A stretch of DNA of 64,000 nt from Fratercula arctica (Eukaryota > Chordata > Aves > Charadriiformes > Alcidae), in assembly GCA_947846985.1 (NCBI GenBank), contig CANTUZ010000008.1:7731806-7795805 (forward strand), in the 5' to 3' direction. The notes beneath the pieces were generated by a model. The model saw only the letters and a list, made by a program, of their open reading frames with translations, was not told the origin of the DNA and ran no database searches. Positions 48,793 to 61,022 of this stretch are shown one piece after another. Made by a program: the position numbers and the translations under genes. Position 1 is the stretch's first letter. Each line of letters opens with the position of its first letter.

Positions 48793-51700
48793 ATGTCTGA
48801 AAACCAACAAAATAAGAGGAGAAGCAAAAAAGGTAGTCTTACGAAAGTTTGTATGTATGAAGTGTAACGTGGCCTCTGAAGAAGAAAAAGGACAATGTTA
48901 ACTTGAAATCTGTCTACTTGTCAAAATCAAGCAGCCACAAAAAAATTTGAAAGCAAACTCAGAGTTATTTTCCACCTTTGAAAAGCTCCAAGATTTGTTT
49001 TGGTTTTAATAGCTTTCCTATTTTTAAATGTTCTAGTTTTGTAGAGTTTCTGTCAATATTTTTCTTATATTTCTGTTCTACTGAAATAGGAGCTGTAACT
49101 GGAATTCTTTTAGATGTTCTTTGTTTTTATAGTACATTGAATTAATACACTTACTTAAATAACTAAGAATAACTTGGATTTATGCATTCACATTTCCAGA
49201 AATTATAACAGGAATTATATATAGGTATTTTAGTAAAATGAAACATGCTCTTTTCTTTCCTGATAGTTTCTTCCTGTGTTTCTTTATAATAATATTTTAA
49301 TGTTCAAAAATAACCGCATCTGCATTGTGTTACTGGTCAGTGAATGTTACTGCTTTTATGCAAATACTACTGTATTGTTGCAGATTGTGGAAGTGTTGCT
49401 CTTCAGAATGCAGATAAGATAATCAAAGAAATGCATCAGCCATACAAATCTCTAGGAAAAAACAGGTAAGTAGTATTAATATTTAATTTGCAGTTGGGTA
49501 TGCAAAAATGGAGACAAAGCAGGTAGTAGTCTATGAGCAAGAAAAGATTTCCTTAGTGCCAGATGTTAAATACAACTATGTTGTGTAGTGCTGCTGTGTT
49601 CCCACTGTCAATTATTGGCCATTGCTGGAGGCAGGATATTACACTAGATGAACAAATTATTTTGTACAATATGAAAAAAACATATGGTATATGGCTTAAC
49701 ATCAGCATTTGACTTATTAAGAACAGACAATTATCTTGCATACAGCTTCAAGATTAATTCGGACTGTATTTCTGTACCTCTTTTCTGTCACAGTATTTAT
49801 CTTTTTCCATATTTGGATCTTTCATTCTTCAGAAACCAGGTGGCAGAAATCTGAGGTTTGCCTGCACAACCTCTGTTCTTTCAGGCAGGCCATAGCATAT
49901 TTTGTAAATAACAAAGGCACATCTGGTCTTCAGAATTCTTCTGACATCCTTTCCTGGTGATTGATAAAAAATATATACTGGAAGCAATCAGTTTTTGTCA
50001 AGAACGGGAAGGTGGACAATATGTTTTTCCATTCCTATTGTTGCTTGGTTTACATTGTTTGTCATTCATTCTCACTTGTAGTCAATCTCTGGCATCACAA
50101 TAGAATGCTTCCAGGGAGAGCCACAACTTCCCAGATAGACGAAGAAAGAAAACATACTTTGGCATTCTTGGATCTTACAAACTTCTTATTCACATTGTTC
50201 TCCAGTCATATGATTATTTGAACTGAGGAGATTCTTTCCACATATTTTCACACTGTATTTTATTCTTTTGGTTTTGTCCTTTAGCCAAATGGCACCAATA
50301 TCCAGACCGTGGCCAGATCAACAAGTGGCATGTTTTCCAAGTGAAAATCAGTTAGCATTACAGATGAGACATCACGCTTCTTTACCTTTCTTCCTGAAGA
50401 AAGAGAACGTAGGACATGGCTTTGACTTCAGCTTTCTGCTACGGGCCTCCTGCCCACAATCCAACATTTCAAAATCAGTTATGGATTTAGATGATATTCA
50501 GATAATAAAAGCACAAATACAACAAAGTAAGTTCCATTTTCAAAGGCACAACTTTTAAATAAATTATATATTACTTATCAAATTAGATGGCAAAGCCTTA
50601 GAAGTCTTTCTTCTTTAAATTTTAAGTTGTCTTTATGTCTGACTTCCTCATGTAAAGTAGTCTTCAGCCATGTTGACCCTCTGCTTTAGTTACATGTGTG
50701 TGTGTTTGCAGAATGAAGTAGATAAACAATGTCAGATTTCACCATTCCTGTTACTCTGTATAATGAAATTGAGCCCAGAAAATGTAAAGTGTAATTGTCT
50801 GTGGCGGAGTAGGGCCATGATGGCATCTCTTTTGCTTTTTTCCTCATACTGGCAGTATTAATTATCCACATATCGAAGCTAGCAAACATCTGGAATTGAG
50901 GAGAAATATTTCCTTAAATTATTAGCATCAATGTATTTTAAAATTATCATATTTTCTAGTTTTTCTCTAGAAAATGGAACTGTAAAGTTCAGTATCAATT
51001 AAATTTCAACTTGTAACTTTTTTCTGCATAGCAGATTTATAGCATAGGCCTACAACCACACATCAGACAGATTCTTGGTCCCCAGAACCCTACAATTTGA
51101 AATTAGTTTATAATGAAAATTGTAGTCTGTTTAAGAATTTCAAATTAACATTTCATTTGTTTTGACTTTTAAGGGTTAAATATAACAATGCTAAAAACCA
51201 GGAACAAGAGATCTGAGGTAAGATGGTATTATGTGTAAAACTGAACACCGTTAAAATACTATATGCTTTCAAAACCTTAAAAATAGAAATACAGAAGAAG
51301 CGTAGGTAGTTTCCTCTGCTTAGTCTTATTTTTTTTAATGAACATCAAGTATTTTTACATATATTTTATATATATATGTTAGCAAATCTTCAGATGTATA
51401 TCAGCAATTTGTGAGTAAGGTGTTACGTTAGGGATTTGGGAGGGTAAAGGGTTGGAAGTTCAAAAAGATATAAATCCTTTTTAAATAGAAATATCTGACT
51501 TATTATAGAAATAGAAATATGTTACAGTGTCCACATCCTGTATGTTAAACGTTAGATGTCTAGTTTTGCCAAATTAAAAAAACCCACAATTTTCTTGTAT
51601 TGAGTGGTAATGTAAAATTGAAGCTGAACTGAAGAACAGGCCTGATAGTAGATGATTGCTGAAATTTATCGTGTTAGCAAATAAAAAAGGTCTTAGGATT

Positions 51701-54700
51701 AAACATATTTGATGTGAAATTTTGTGATAAGTGTAAATAGGATTCCTGACAAAACTTTTGTACTTAGAAACAAGCTAGCAATTTTATATGTATCAGTGCT
51801 TCACACCACATGAGCCTTAAAAGTTAGAAAAGATCAAATATACTGTATTTAGAAAAAAGAGAATTTGGTCTTTACAGATATCAGTTAATAGCCCTTTGTA
51901 CAAAAGACTTAACTTACTGAATCAGCTGTATACTTTAGTGAAACCACTGAAGAATACAACAGTATTCACAGGAAAAAAAGTAAAGAAAAATATAGAAGTA
52001 ATAGCAAGAGTTCTGGCAGAAGGTAATAAAAAGGGCTATGGAAAAAACCATTTCAAATGGAGGAAAATCTTTAAGAAAAATAATTTAGCTGACCTCATTG
52101 TGATTTAATACAGCTTCATTTCATGTCTTAGACTCTGATGGTTCCTAGAGGCATATCATTTGGGATAAACTGAGCATTCATATTAATGCTACGCAGACTT
52201 GACAAAGCCTTCAGAATTGTAAATTTCAAACCAGCACACATTGTGTTTCCTGGCACATTCAAACCTCAGTTTGCCCTTGGAATACAAAGAAAAAATTCCT
52301 GCAGTTTGCAAACTGATGTTGAATATAGACATGCAAATGAGTACTCAGAGCACATGACTGTGTGATTATTTCTATTGCATTCATTTGCATAAAAATATAC
52401 AGTATGTTCAAGCTTATTTCTTCTCCATTTCCTATAAAATAAAGCAGAGAAATATTATTTTCAGAAAATTATTCTCCCTGTTCATCTGAATAATCTCAAC
52501 AAACTACTCAAATTCTCAGATCTCTACTCTTTCAAAGATACATGATACCTTTCAATTAATGGGATGGGAAGAGAAGGTAGAAGGGAGGAATAATAAAATA
52601 CATCCCCCACACAACAGACTGCTGTGTTAGCTGCCAGATAAAAATGACCTTTGGCTAGCTATCAGTTTAACTTCACTGAAAGTGAAGTGCAGACTGTGCC
52701 ATCTTCCAATGTACTTAAAACTCTGTGAGCTAAATCTGTGGCAAATATAACATGGTTTATGGAATTTTATAAGACTACACTAAACATATGGAAGATCTGT
52801 ATGTTTAGACTTATAATAATGTCTTTTAAAACCTATAAATAATTTGTACTAATTGTTTTCTCCATGGATAAAATAGCATTCTGTTATAAATGTCTAGCTT
52901 TTTCTTTTTAAAAATTGCTTACATGAGATCTAGTTCCATTGGGAATGTAATTATGGGTGTCGGCACACTTTGGAGGGTTACATAAAAAGACTTTAAGTAT
53001 CTGCATAAGAGTGGTGCTCTCATTCAGTGAGAGTGCACAGAAAGAAAGAAAATTTGGCACAAGAAGCCACTGACCAGCCTATGGATTCCTGTAGCAAACA
53101 TTCTATGTGGCATAAGACATAGCTAATAACTGACAGCATGATTTGTATGTGCAGACAAAGCTTATTATTTTTAAATCATGGAGAATGACTTGTGCTTAAT
53201 AGCAAAAAATCCCTCTTTCTGTACTGTGAAATACTTAGAAATAATTCTGGATGTGAGAAAATTCAGGTATTTTCTCAGGGTTTTGATTTTATACTTCATC
53301 TTGGTTAAATATGGGAATATATAAAAGAATAATCCTTTTCTGATTTTTTTTTTCTTAATCTACTTGGTTCTTAGTGATTAGATTTTACCTGTATCTGTTG
53401 TGTAGCACATTATTAATGGTTTTTATGGAAATTACAGTTTCATTTGCCACCAGTGACATTTCAGCCTGTAAGAACAATTCATCTTGCTCCTCTAGAGGAC
53501 AATATTGTCAATGAAAGCACCGACATCAGAAATATTATGAACTCTATTCCTCAGCCTGTAAAACCAGTTACTAAATTTTATCAGTATCAGTTAGACAAGC
53601 TATTAAAAAGGCACACTGAAAAGTCATCAGAACTGATTGTGGCTACCGTTTCTGATAAGTTGACTCCAGTGAAAGACCTGTACTACTTCAGCGTGAGTAA
53701 CTATTATAAGTACCCTAGCAACGAGAAAGCAGAAATTCAAAGCAATTTAAAGTGGAGGGAAGCTGATGTAGCTACCAATGCTGAAAAGAATGACCAGATG
53801 AAATACCAGTTTTCAGTGGCTTGTAAGAACATAGATTTTATGACGCAACCCAGTTTCTATGATGATAGTCATCCCTATTTGAGCTCAGGTAATGCTCTGA
53901 TAAACTGTGGAATATTTACAGCTCAGACAACACTTAAAATATCAAGCAACAGAGATGCCTTGAGAGCTGGTGATGAGGAAAGAAGAGCAAAGAATTGCTG
54001 TAGAACTGGTCTAGAAGAAGGAAATGCTACAGGGATGATACTGGATTATAGACCACATGAAGATGCTGAGAGTGCAAACTTTGTGCTTGACATTCACGGT
54101 TTAGATTCTTCCTGTAAAACTGAAATGAGAGAGGCCTACCATGCTGTAGAAGATTATTCTCTAGCTGCAGTAATTCCCAGAGTAGAAGTGCAAGATCCTT
54201 CTGGAAAACAGACAGAAAATAATGTTTGTCTCTCTGGATTTGAAATGGAAAAAGAAGCAATGTCAGAAGCAACTTCAAAAGATCAAAGTGAGCTTGTACC
54301 TGTTGTTCATGTTACATTCTCTGAACAAGAACCAGCTAGGGAACCACACATTGCTAAAGAACCTACCACAAAAAAGAGTGTCATTCGTAGCCTGCCTCCT
54401 CATGTTACTCAGAGCTTCAACATTCTTGCTCACAAAGAAAATGACAAAAGTAAAATAAAGATGAACAGAAATAAATATTCATTAAAATCTAAAATGAGTA
54501 GCAAGATAAAGGTATCTGAAGACTTAGTTGTTTCTGATGAGATTTCCACAAAATGTAGTGCCAAGAATCAGATTTTCCCATCTTTGGAACTGCCACATCT
54601 GGAATCTGAGTCTTCCCTGAAGCATCAAAAAAAACACCCTCAAGCAGGCAAAGACCATTTTGCTCAGGGTGCTCAGAAACTTAAAAAGCAAAGTTTCTCC

Positions 54701-57700
54701 TGCAGTTGTAAAAGGTCAGTTATATTAAAGACACCTGTTACTCCACTTTCTCTACCACGTGCACAGTCTGCTTCAAATTTTGTAGATCTGAAATACAGTG
54801 ACATGTTCAAGAAAATAAATTCAAATGACAAAGGCCCAGGTATTTATGAAATGTTTGGAACTCCTGTCTATTCCCACATGCGTGAGCTTGATCAACATGA
54901 GAACAGATTTTATAGAGCTGTTTGTTCTCCTCCATCTGGGAGGTGCACTGCTAGCACCTGCAGATCTACCTGCCGCAAAGGGAGACAGAGCAGCCGAGTA
55001 AGAAATACTCAAAAGAGAACATATTCTAAGCCAAAGAAGACCATACCTGGCACTAAACAAAAGCAGAAAGGTTTAACTACAAAGGACGGAAGTACCAAGT
55101 TGAGTGACAGCAACACAGAGCAAGATAATGTAATAATTTCTGATTCAGATTTTCAAATAAACACTTCAATGAGTATGACATTGTTTCATGAAGACACAGA
55201 TCATCAGCTTACATTTTTAGAAGAACTTTCACAATCTATTAAGCAAAATAAAATTTTTTCAAATTCAAACTTATCAACTATTAAAGAAGCTTCCTTGGAG
55301 CAGTCTTTAGACAGTCAGGATATATCCAACCATCAGAGAGCTGCTACAAGTAGCCAGAATCTTCTTCAGTTCAGTGATAAAGACTACAGAGAATGTGTTG
55401 CTCTAAGTAGCCGTCTACTAGTGACAGAGCAGAACATTTGTGTACCCCAGTGCAGCGTGGATATGGATGGCCGCAAAGGCCTGGAATCAGACCAGGCCTC
55501 CTTCAAGTCTAATAATAAATGTGAAGTATTGCCGTTTTCAGATAGACTGGAGTGTCCATCCCCTACAAAAAAATTAAATCCCAATTGGGCATACACACCT
55601 CAAAAGACTGGTTTGGCAAATGAATTGACTCAGCCTTCAGTGATTCCGACAAAAAATGTTACAAGCCCCAGTTTCCAGACAAGTCAAAACATTTTGTCCT
55701 GGGCAGATAATAAGGATGTGACCGATGACTTGCTTTGTTGTCTGGCTGAAGAATTGCTAATACTTGAAGAAAAAGACATCAACTCTTCACGAACAAAAAA
55801 TACAGGTTCTAAAATGCAAAATACACATACTAAAGAAGAAGAAAATACGATAAATGGAGATGGAGCAATAGTAAATAGTGCTCCAGAGAAGGTAAAAGTA
55901 AATTCTTGTAACTTGCTAGCTCCTTTGATTGATGCTTCAACACAAGTTTGGGTAAAAGATAGGAAATATGTGCTTATTAATGATCGAATCTCTTTTCCTT
56001 GGGCCAGCTGCCCACTGATTCTTCCAGTGCTCAGTTGAGGATACCCATTTTAGAGGCTGCGTGTCAGGGCGCAAGCCAGGTGGTACTAAGGCATGACAGG
56101 AATAGCTATCAAGGCTTATATGGGGGTTAAGATAAATTTAGAAATTTTAGTGATTAAAAAGGAGAGGCTATTTTAACTGAAGAGCATGTATAAAAAGGTG
56201 CTGGGGCAAGACAAAAGATCTTGACACCTAAGGAGTATGAAAAGACACTGCAAATGGTTCTTGTATCTCCAAAAGGGCAATTTTCTTGAATCTCTGAGTG
56301 CAACCAGATACTTTTCTAGATATGAACTACAAGTATTGGCTTATCAGACAGACTCAAGGCTGTTTAATTAATGTTTAATCAAAGCTTCAAGCTCAGAAGG
56401 CTTAGATTCTTGCCCTCAAGTCAGTTAAGAACCTTCACCTACTAACATGCTTATCTACCAGTATTGCTTCTCCTTGTCCCTGTTAGCTTTTTGTCTATTT
56501 AAATTACAAATTTATAAGGAAATTTCTTTCACTACGTGTTGATATACTTCCTTATGCTTCTGCAGACACAGGTGCCAATCATATCCCCATTCTCACTTCT
56601 CCTAGGGAGATCCATGGCTAGATGGAGTAATTATTATCGTCTTTCCAAAGCAGGCTCTTCTTCCTCTGAAATCATGTGCAAATTGTTTTCAGGAGACTTG
56701 GGTTACATGTGTTACCTAGAGCAAGGTGATAGTCATATTCATTCGTCAGCTTAGCAAACTGTACCTATGTGACAAAAAAAATGTGGGAAGCAGATATATA
56801 TCCTGTTATTTTAAGTGTTCTTTCTGTCTGTCTTCCTCTCAATGGAAAAAGATGTCATGCTATAATCTTCTGGTTATGCGCTATTGTGATATATACTTGA
56901 AAATATTTACGTAGTATAGCAATTCCATTGATGAACTGATGAATGAGTGTGTGTGTGTATATATATATATATGATTAAATAATTAAATAAATATAAATCT
57001 ATAGAGAGGAGTCATGCCAGGTAAAAATTACTCCTTTTAAGAGATGTAAGGATAATACAAAGCCTTTCTTTTCCTCCCTGCTTTCTCCCCGCACTGACCA
57101 TCATCTTCAAGCAGAGTTATAGTAAAGCCTTTTTGGCATCGAATGAAGAAAGTGACCTGCTAAACTTTGACAAATCTGCTAAATTACCGGGAAGCAGTTT
57201 AACTAACAAAGATCCTATTGTGTGGACAAGAGGTGAAGTCCTTGGAAAGGGAGCCTATGGCACGGTAAGTTAATGTCTGAATATGTTAAGAGATGCACTG
57301 GTCATCTTTGAGCTACATCTTACCTTGTAACTGATTGTTGTCCCATTCAACAAATAAATATTTTGGATTATACAATGAGACATGAAACGTGACAAATACA
57401 AAGATACTATTTAAAATAAGTAAATGCTCAGTTTTATGTCATGTTTCGTTTTAATAAATGCTAGTTTCATTGTAGGTATATTGCGGTCTGACAAGCCAGG
57501 GGCAATTAATAGCTGTAAAACAGGTTGTTTTGGATACGTCAGATCAACTCACTACAGAAAAGGAGTATCAGAAGTTTCATGAGGAAGTTGATCTTTTGAA
57601 GACATTGAAGCACGTCAATATTGTAACTTATTTAGGAACTTGTCTGGAAGACAACATTTTAAGCATTTTCATGGAGTTTGTTCCTGGTGGCTCAATTTCT

Positions 57701-59768
57701 AGTGTCATTAATCGTTTTGGTCCATTGCCAGAAATTGTCCTTTGTAAGTATACAAAACAAATTCTACAAGGGGTTGCATATTTACATGACAATTGTGTGG
57801 TCCATAGAGATATCAAAGGCAATAACATTATGCTCATGCCAAATGGTATAGTAAAGCTAATTGACTTTGGCTGTGCCAGGCGTTTGGCCTGGGTAAGCCT
57901 CAGTGGCACACACAGCGAGATGCTCAAGTCTGTGCATGGGACTCCATACTGGATGGCACCAGAAGTTATAAATGAATCTGGATATGGAAGAAAATCAGAT
58001 ATCTGGAGCATTGGCTGCACCGTGTTTGAGATGGCAACAGGAAAACCGCCACTGGCTTCCATGGACAGGATAGCAGCCATGTTCTATATTGGAGCTCACA
58101 GAGGACTGATGCCTTCCCTACCTGATCGATTCTCTGGCACTGCAGTGGATTTTGTGCATGCATGCTTAACCAGGTATGTAGATTTTTACCTGAAAAATGA
58201 AAGGAAAAACGCAGATAGTTTGTATCATAGAGATTGTTGATGGGAGCTTAGGTTACCTCTTATATGGTACGTATGACTGTTTTGTAAAAGCATAGGTTTT
58301 TCAACATTTCAGGAAACCCTTTAAATAACAGTATACATAAAAGAGCTTTACCCTCCGTAACGATATAAAAAAATCCCTTACACAATCTATTTTTGTATGC
58401 CTTATACTCAGAATTTACTTTCCCTGTAATTTTCATGCAGAAACATGGCACCATTGAGTTTTAGACAAAATGCTTGATAAATGTGTTTGCTGTGCCTTGC
58501 TGTTCCAATATCACATTGGCTGAGTCTGGGCTCTGTCAGGCAAGTTGTTTTGAGGACAATATTCTAAATGAAAGAGTTTTCACTCAGTTCTTATCTTCTG
58601 CAGTAGAAAAATCTCTTATCACTGCCAGTCCAGGAAATACATACTTATTCGAAACATAAAGTCCTCTATATAAAAACCCCAAAACACTAGCATTCACCCA
58701 TTATAAGAATTATTTTTGCAGTGTTTGTTTTGTTTTAAATATCAGCTTTGTCCCAGATGTTTAAATGGACTATCAATTTCAAGAGATAAGTTCCTGATTA
58801 TGGGTAGACCAGATTTGAGCACTAGAGAGAAACAAGTTATTTAGTGGGTATGGCAGTGGTCTTGGACGCAGGACACCTGATTTCTGATCCCTGGATTAGA
58901 ATTTTTATGGTGTGGTTACTGTTCCTGTGGACCATATAAGAATAACTGGAAAAACTGTGGACTGTATATAGCGACATCATATATACGTTGATTCAGAGAG
59001 AACAGTGTTTAAAAGGCACAAGGAATTGTTGGTTGAAGCAACGATACAGATATAAAGTGTTTACCTTTCCAAATAAAGTATTTAACTTCTCAAAAGTCAG
59101 GATGCACCTGTATTGCAAAGTTTTAATGTATAATCTCACTGCGTCCTAAATATAAATGCCTCCCTCATCCCATCTTCCCCATTAGTTTATTATTTAAGAA
59201 ATCAGTGTCCTTTGCTCCTTCCCCTCTTTTTTTCTCCAAATTGAGTGTTCAAAAAGCCCAAAGCCCTTGGCTTTAGCAAGCCAATATTGTAATTACAGTA
59301 CTCAAATTCCATATGGGCTCCTTAACATGCATGACATTGATTGGAGATGACAGAACAGCCTGACTGACACAGGATCAAACAATTGTCACCCTCCTTAAAT
59401 ACATTTGTGGTGCACCTGAAATGGCCACATTAGCAGAATTATTCAAAGTTTTGCAAGGAATTTAGAGGACCAAAGAATGCTTTCTGTAGTAATAAAATAT
59501 TTCAGTTTTATAATTCATAAATTCCACCAGTCTCTTCCCATAAATCCTGCCGTCCTTTCTACCAGCTTTATAAAAAAAACCCTAAAAATATGTAATGACT
59601 GGAGAAATGACAAAATAAAAAAGGCTAAGTTTGCATTTACATTTTACATCACAGGCATGCATATTCATTTTATGTACTGATTTTTCAAACCCTCAATGCA
59701 GAGATCAACATGAACGCCCTTCTGCTCTGCAGTTGCTGGACCATCCCTTTGTGAAAGGAAGACAGTGA
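48793..59768 (+). CDS. MAP3K19: MAP3K19 (YSK4), STE-type MAP3 kinase
   Basis: Serine/threonine kinase placed upstream of MKK4/7 and MKK3/6 stress cascades. Coding exons: 48793-48832 (exon from 48762), 49384-49465, 50285-50526, 51174-51217, 53438-55951, 57115-57264, 57476-58173, 59702-59768. All phases agree and give about 1278 residues (human about 1328). The N-terminal part is poorly conserved but keeps a block ending SNISKSV that matches mammals. The kinase domain is complete at the C-terminus (residues ~1010-1275). The start ATG at 48793 is the first in its exon, but an upstream coding exon cannot be excluded. The right edge of the central exon is uncertain (55951 preferred, 55891 possible). 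The gene is head-to-head with RAB3GAP1. Confidence 0.92.
51218..53437 (+). other. MAP3K19: MAP3K19 intron with a possible cassette exon
   Basis: About 2.2 kb, AT-rich. At 51878 a TCTTTACAG acceptor opens a frame in the correct phase (0) that stays open for 77 codons and is lysine-rich. An octamer-like ATTTGCAT lies near 52383, and a short hairpin at 53014-53038. No known repeat recognised. Confidence 0.4.
53438..55951 (+). CDS. MAP3K19: MAP3K19 large central exon
   Basis: A 2.5-kb exon coding residues ~137-974, mostly low-complexity and Ser/Lys/Asn-rich, likely disordered. Two islands stand out as conserved with the mammalian protein from memory: DLKYSDMFK...GPGIYEMFGTPVY (residues ~585-613) and VTDDLLCCLAEELLILEEKD (residues ~897-916, probable amphipathic helix). 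A shorter block, VHVTFSEQEP...EPHIAKEPTTKK (starting near 54306), also matches. The acceptor at 53437 follows an AT-rich tract. In-frame GT donors occur after 55891 (AAG/GTAAAA) and 55951 (TGG/GTAAAA). If neither is used, the frame stops at 56036 before the kinase. Confidence 0.9.
56947..56972. repeat. (GT)n(AT)n microsatellite
   Basis: GT units running into AT units in the MAP3K19 intron before the kinase exons. Confidence 0.9.
57115..59768 (+). CDS. MAP3K19: MAP3K19 kinase domain exons
   Basis: Exon 57115-57264 ends with the glycine loop GEVLGKGAYGT. Exon 57476-58173 carries the rest of the core: the Lys of LIAVKQV (about residue 1039), the Glu-bearing helix EEVDLL, VHRDIKGNN (Asp about 1136), DFGCAR (about 1154), GTPYWMAPEV and DIWSIGC. 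Exon 59702-59768 adds RDQHERPSALQLLDHPF and a short tail ending GRQ, stop at 59766-59768. All catalytic residues are intact, so an active MEKK-like kinase is expected. The first exon has a tandem AAGCAG acceptor. Confidence 0.95.
58838..58925 (+). repeat. tRNA-derived SINE relic (MIR/CORE type)
   Basis: TAGTGGGTATGGCAGTGGTCTTGGACGCAGGACACCTGATTTCTGATCCC has the layout of a decayed tRNA-derived SINE head. It lies in the last intron of MAP3K19. Confidence 0.35.
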
Positions 59769-60499
59769 ATTTTTCAAAACTCTTGCCAAATGAGAATACA
59801 TTTTCCATATGTGGAAAAAGATCAGAAGGAACTGGACTTAAAAGTGACAGCATACTAGAGAGCAATTACGCACAAAGAGTCTATTAGACAGCAGTATGAT
59901 TAAAGTAATGTTTTTTGCAATGCTTGTGCTCGTTGGAGTGGGCATTCCTTCACTGTGACCACAGGGCCACGTTTTGTTGTATTTGGAGAGATTTTAAGAG
60001 AAAAAAACACCCATCACCATCACTGGTATGTCACAGGCAAGGTAAGTTGTAATGTCGATTTGTCTGTAAAAAGCTATGGAACGTATGCTATTGGCAGAAA
60101 GCATTCCAGAGCTGAAAGCTCTGTGAAAGCTTTGCGGGAAGCTCTTCTCAAACTCATAGATATGTCATTAAGTGTGCCTGTGATGATCCCAAAGGAACCC
60201 CAAACCATGTAACTATATTGGCACAAAACATGCTGAAGCTTTAACTTAGCTAGATGGGCCCTTTAATTTTTAGCTGGTGAAAAAAATTACTAGTTTTTGC
60301 ACACATATGTTAGTCCTTTGTTACTGAGGTACTGTATCACTATAAGACACTATAGTGACAGTGACAAGAGATACCCAGGTGTACACACGTGCATCTTTGT
60401 TAAGCTTACATCAAGATAATTTCCTAGTCTGGCTTGAATTATCAATCTAAACTTCACGACTGTCTTTTCTCAACGAAGTAATGCATTTTGTGGACAGTT

Positions 60500-60900
60500 T
60501 CAGGTCACAGAATGGTTGAGGTTCGAAGGGGCCTCTGGAGATGCTCTAGTCCAACCCCAGTGCTCCGAGCAGGGTTGTCTAAAGCAGGTGGCTTTGGGTA
60601 TCACCAAGGATGGAGACTCCACAGCCTCTCAATAGGCAACATGTTCCAGTCTTCAACCACCCTTTAGTAAAGATGTTTTTATGTTTGAACAGGCTGTCTT
60701 GTGTGTCAAGTTGTGCCCATTGCCTCTTGTCCTGTCACTGGTGACACTGGAATCTGGCTGTGTCTTCCTTACTGCCCCCAGTTGGGTAGTCATACGCATC
60801 AGTACAATTCCCCCTGAACCTGCTCTTGTGTCATGGAGTGGCATGTTTTCTGTGTTCAGAGCCATGTGTTGTAATTCTCACCCTTCTGTTTGCTGATATA
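60500..60900 (-). mobile_element. CR1 LINE fragment, older copy
   Basis: Starts with CACAGAATGGTTGAGGTTCGAAGGGGCCTCTGGAGATG and keeps the CTAGTCCAACCCC block, i.e. the reverse complement of a CR1 3' end. A reverse frame shows SDRTRGNGHNL, a CR1 ORF2 C-terminal remnant. It is more diverged than the copy at 42.8 kb and lies inside the MAP3K19 3' UTR. Confidence 0.85.
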
Positions 60901-60988
60901 GAGCAAAAGCAGAGGAATGTTACCTTTCCTGTGTTTGCAAAGGCTGTAAAATGCCCAAAATTAAATTTGAAGAACATTATTATGTATT

Positions 60989-60994
60989 AATAAA
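60989..60994 (+). terminator. MAP3K19: poly(A) signal AATAAA, possible for MAP3K19
   Basis: Canonical hexamer about 1.2 kb after the stop, at the left edge of a CAA microsatellite. Could also be fortuitous A-rich sequence from the CR1 flank. Confidence 0.4.
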
Positions 60995-61022
60995 ACAACA
61001 ACAACAACAACAACAACAAAAA
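60995..61022. repeat. (CAA)n microsatellite
   Basis: Eight or so CAA units directly after an AATAAA hexamer. Confidence 0.9.

Larger units (their letters stand above)
59769..61015 (+). other. MAP3K19: MAP3K19 3' UTR (estimated end)
   Basis: Follows the TGA stop and contains the older CR1 copy (60.5-60.9 kb). AATAAA occurs at 60989-60994, immediately before a (CAA)n run. The end is estimated from that hexamer only. Confidence 0.45.

Noticed and set aside
59955..60212. 85-codon open frame with a His run, after the MAP3K19 stop
   Set aside because: No homology recognised, no splice logic connecting it, and it lies in the 3' UTR before a CR1 copy.
60995..61022. CAA repeat as a coding polyglutamine tract
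   Set aside because: It lies after the MAP3K19 stop and poly(A) signal with no open frame around it.
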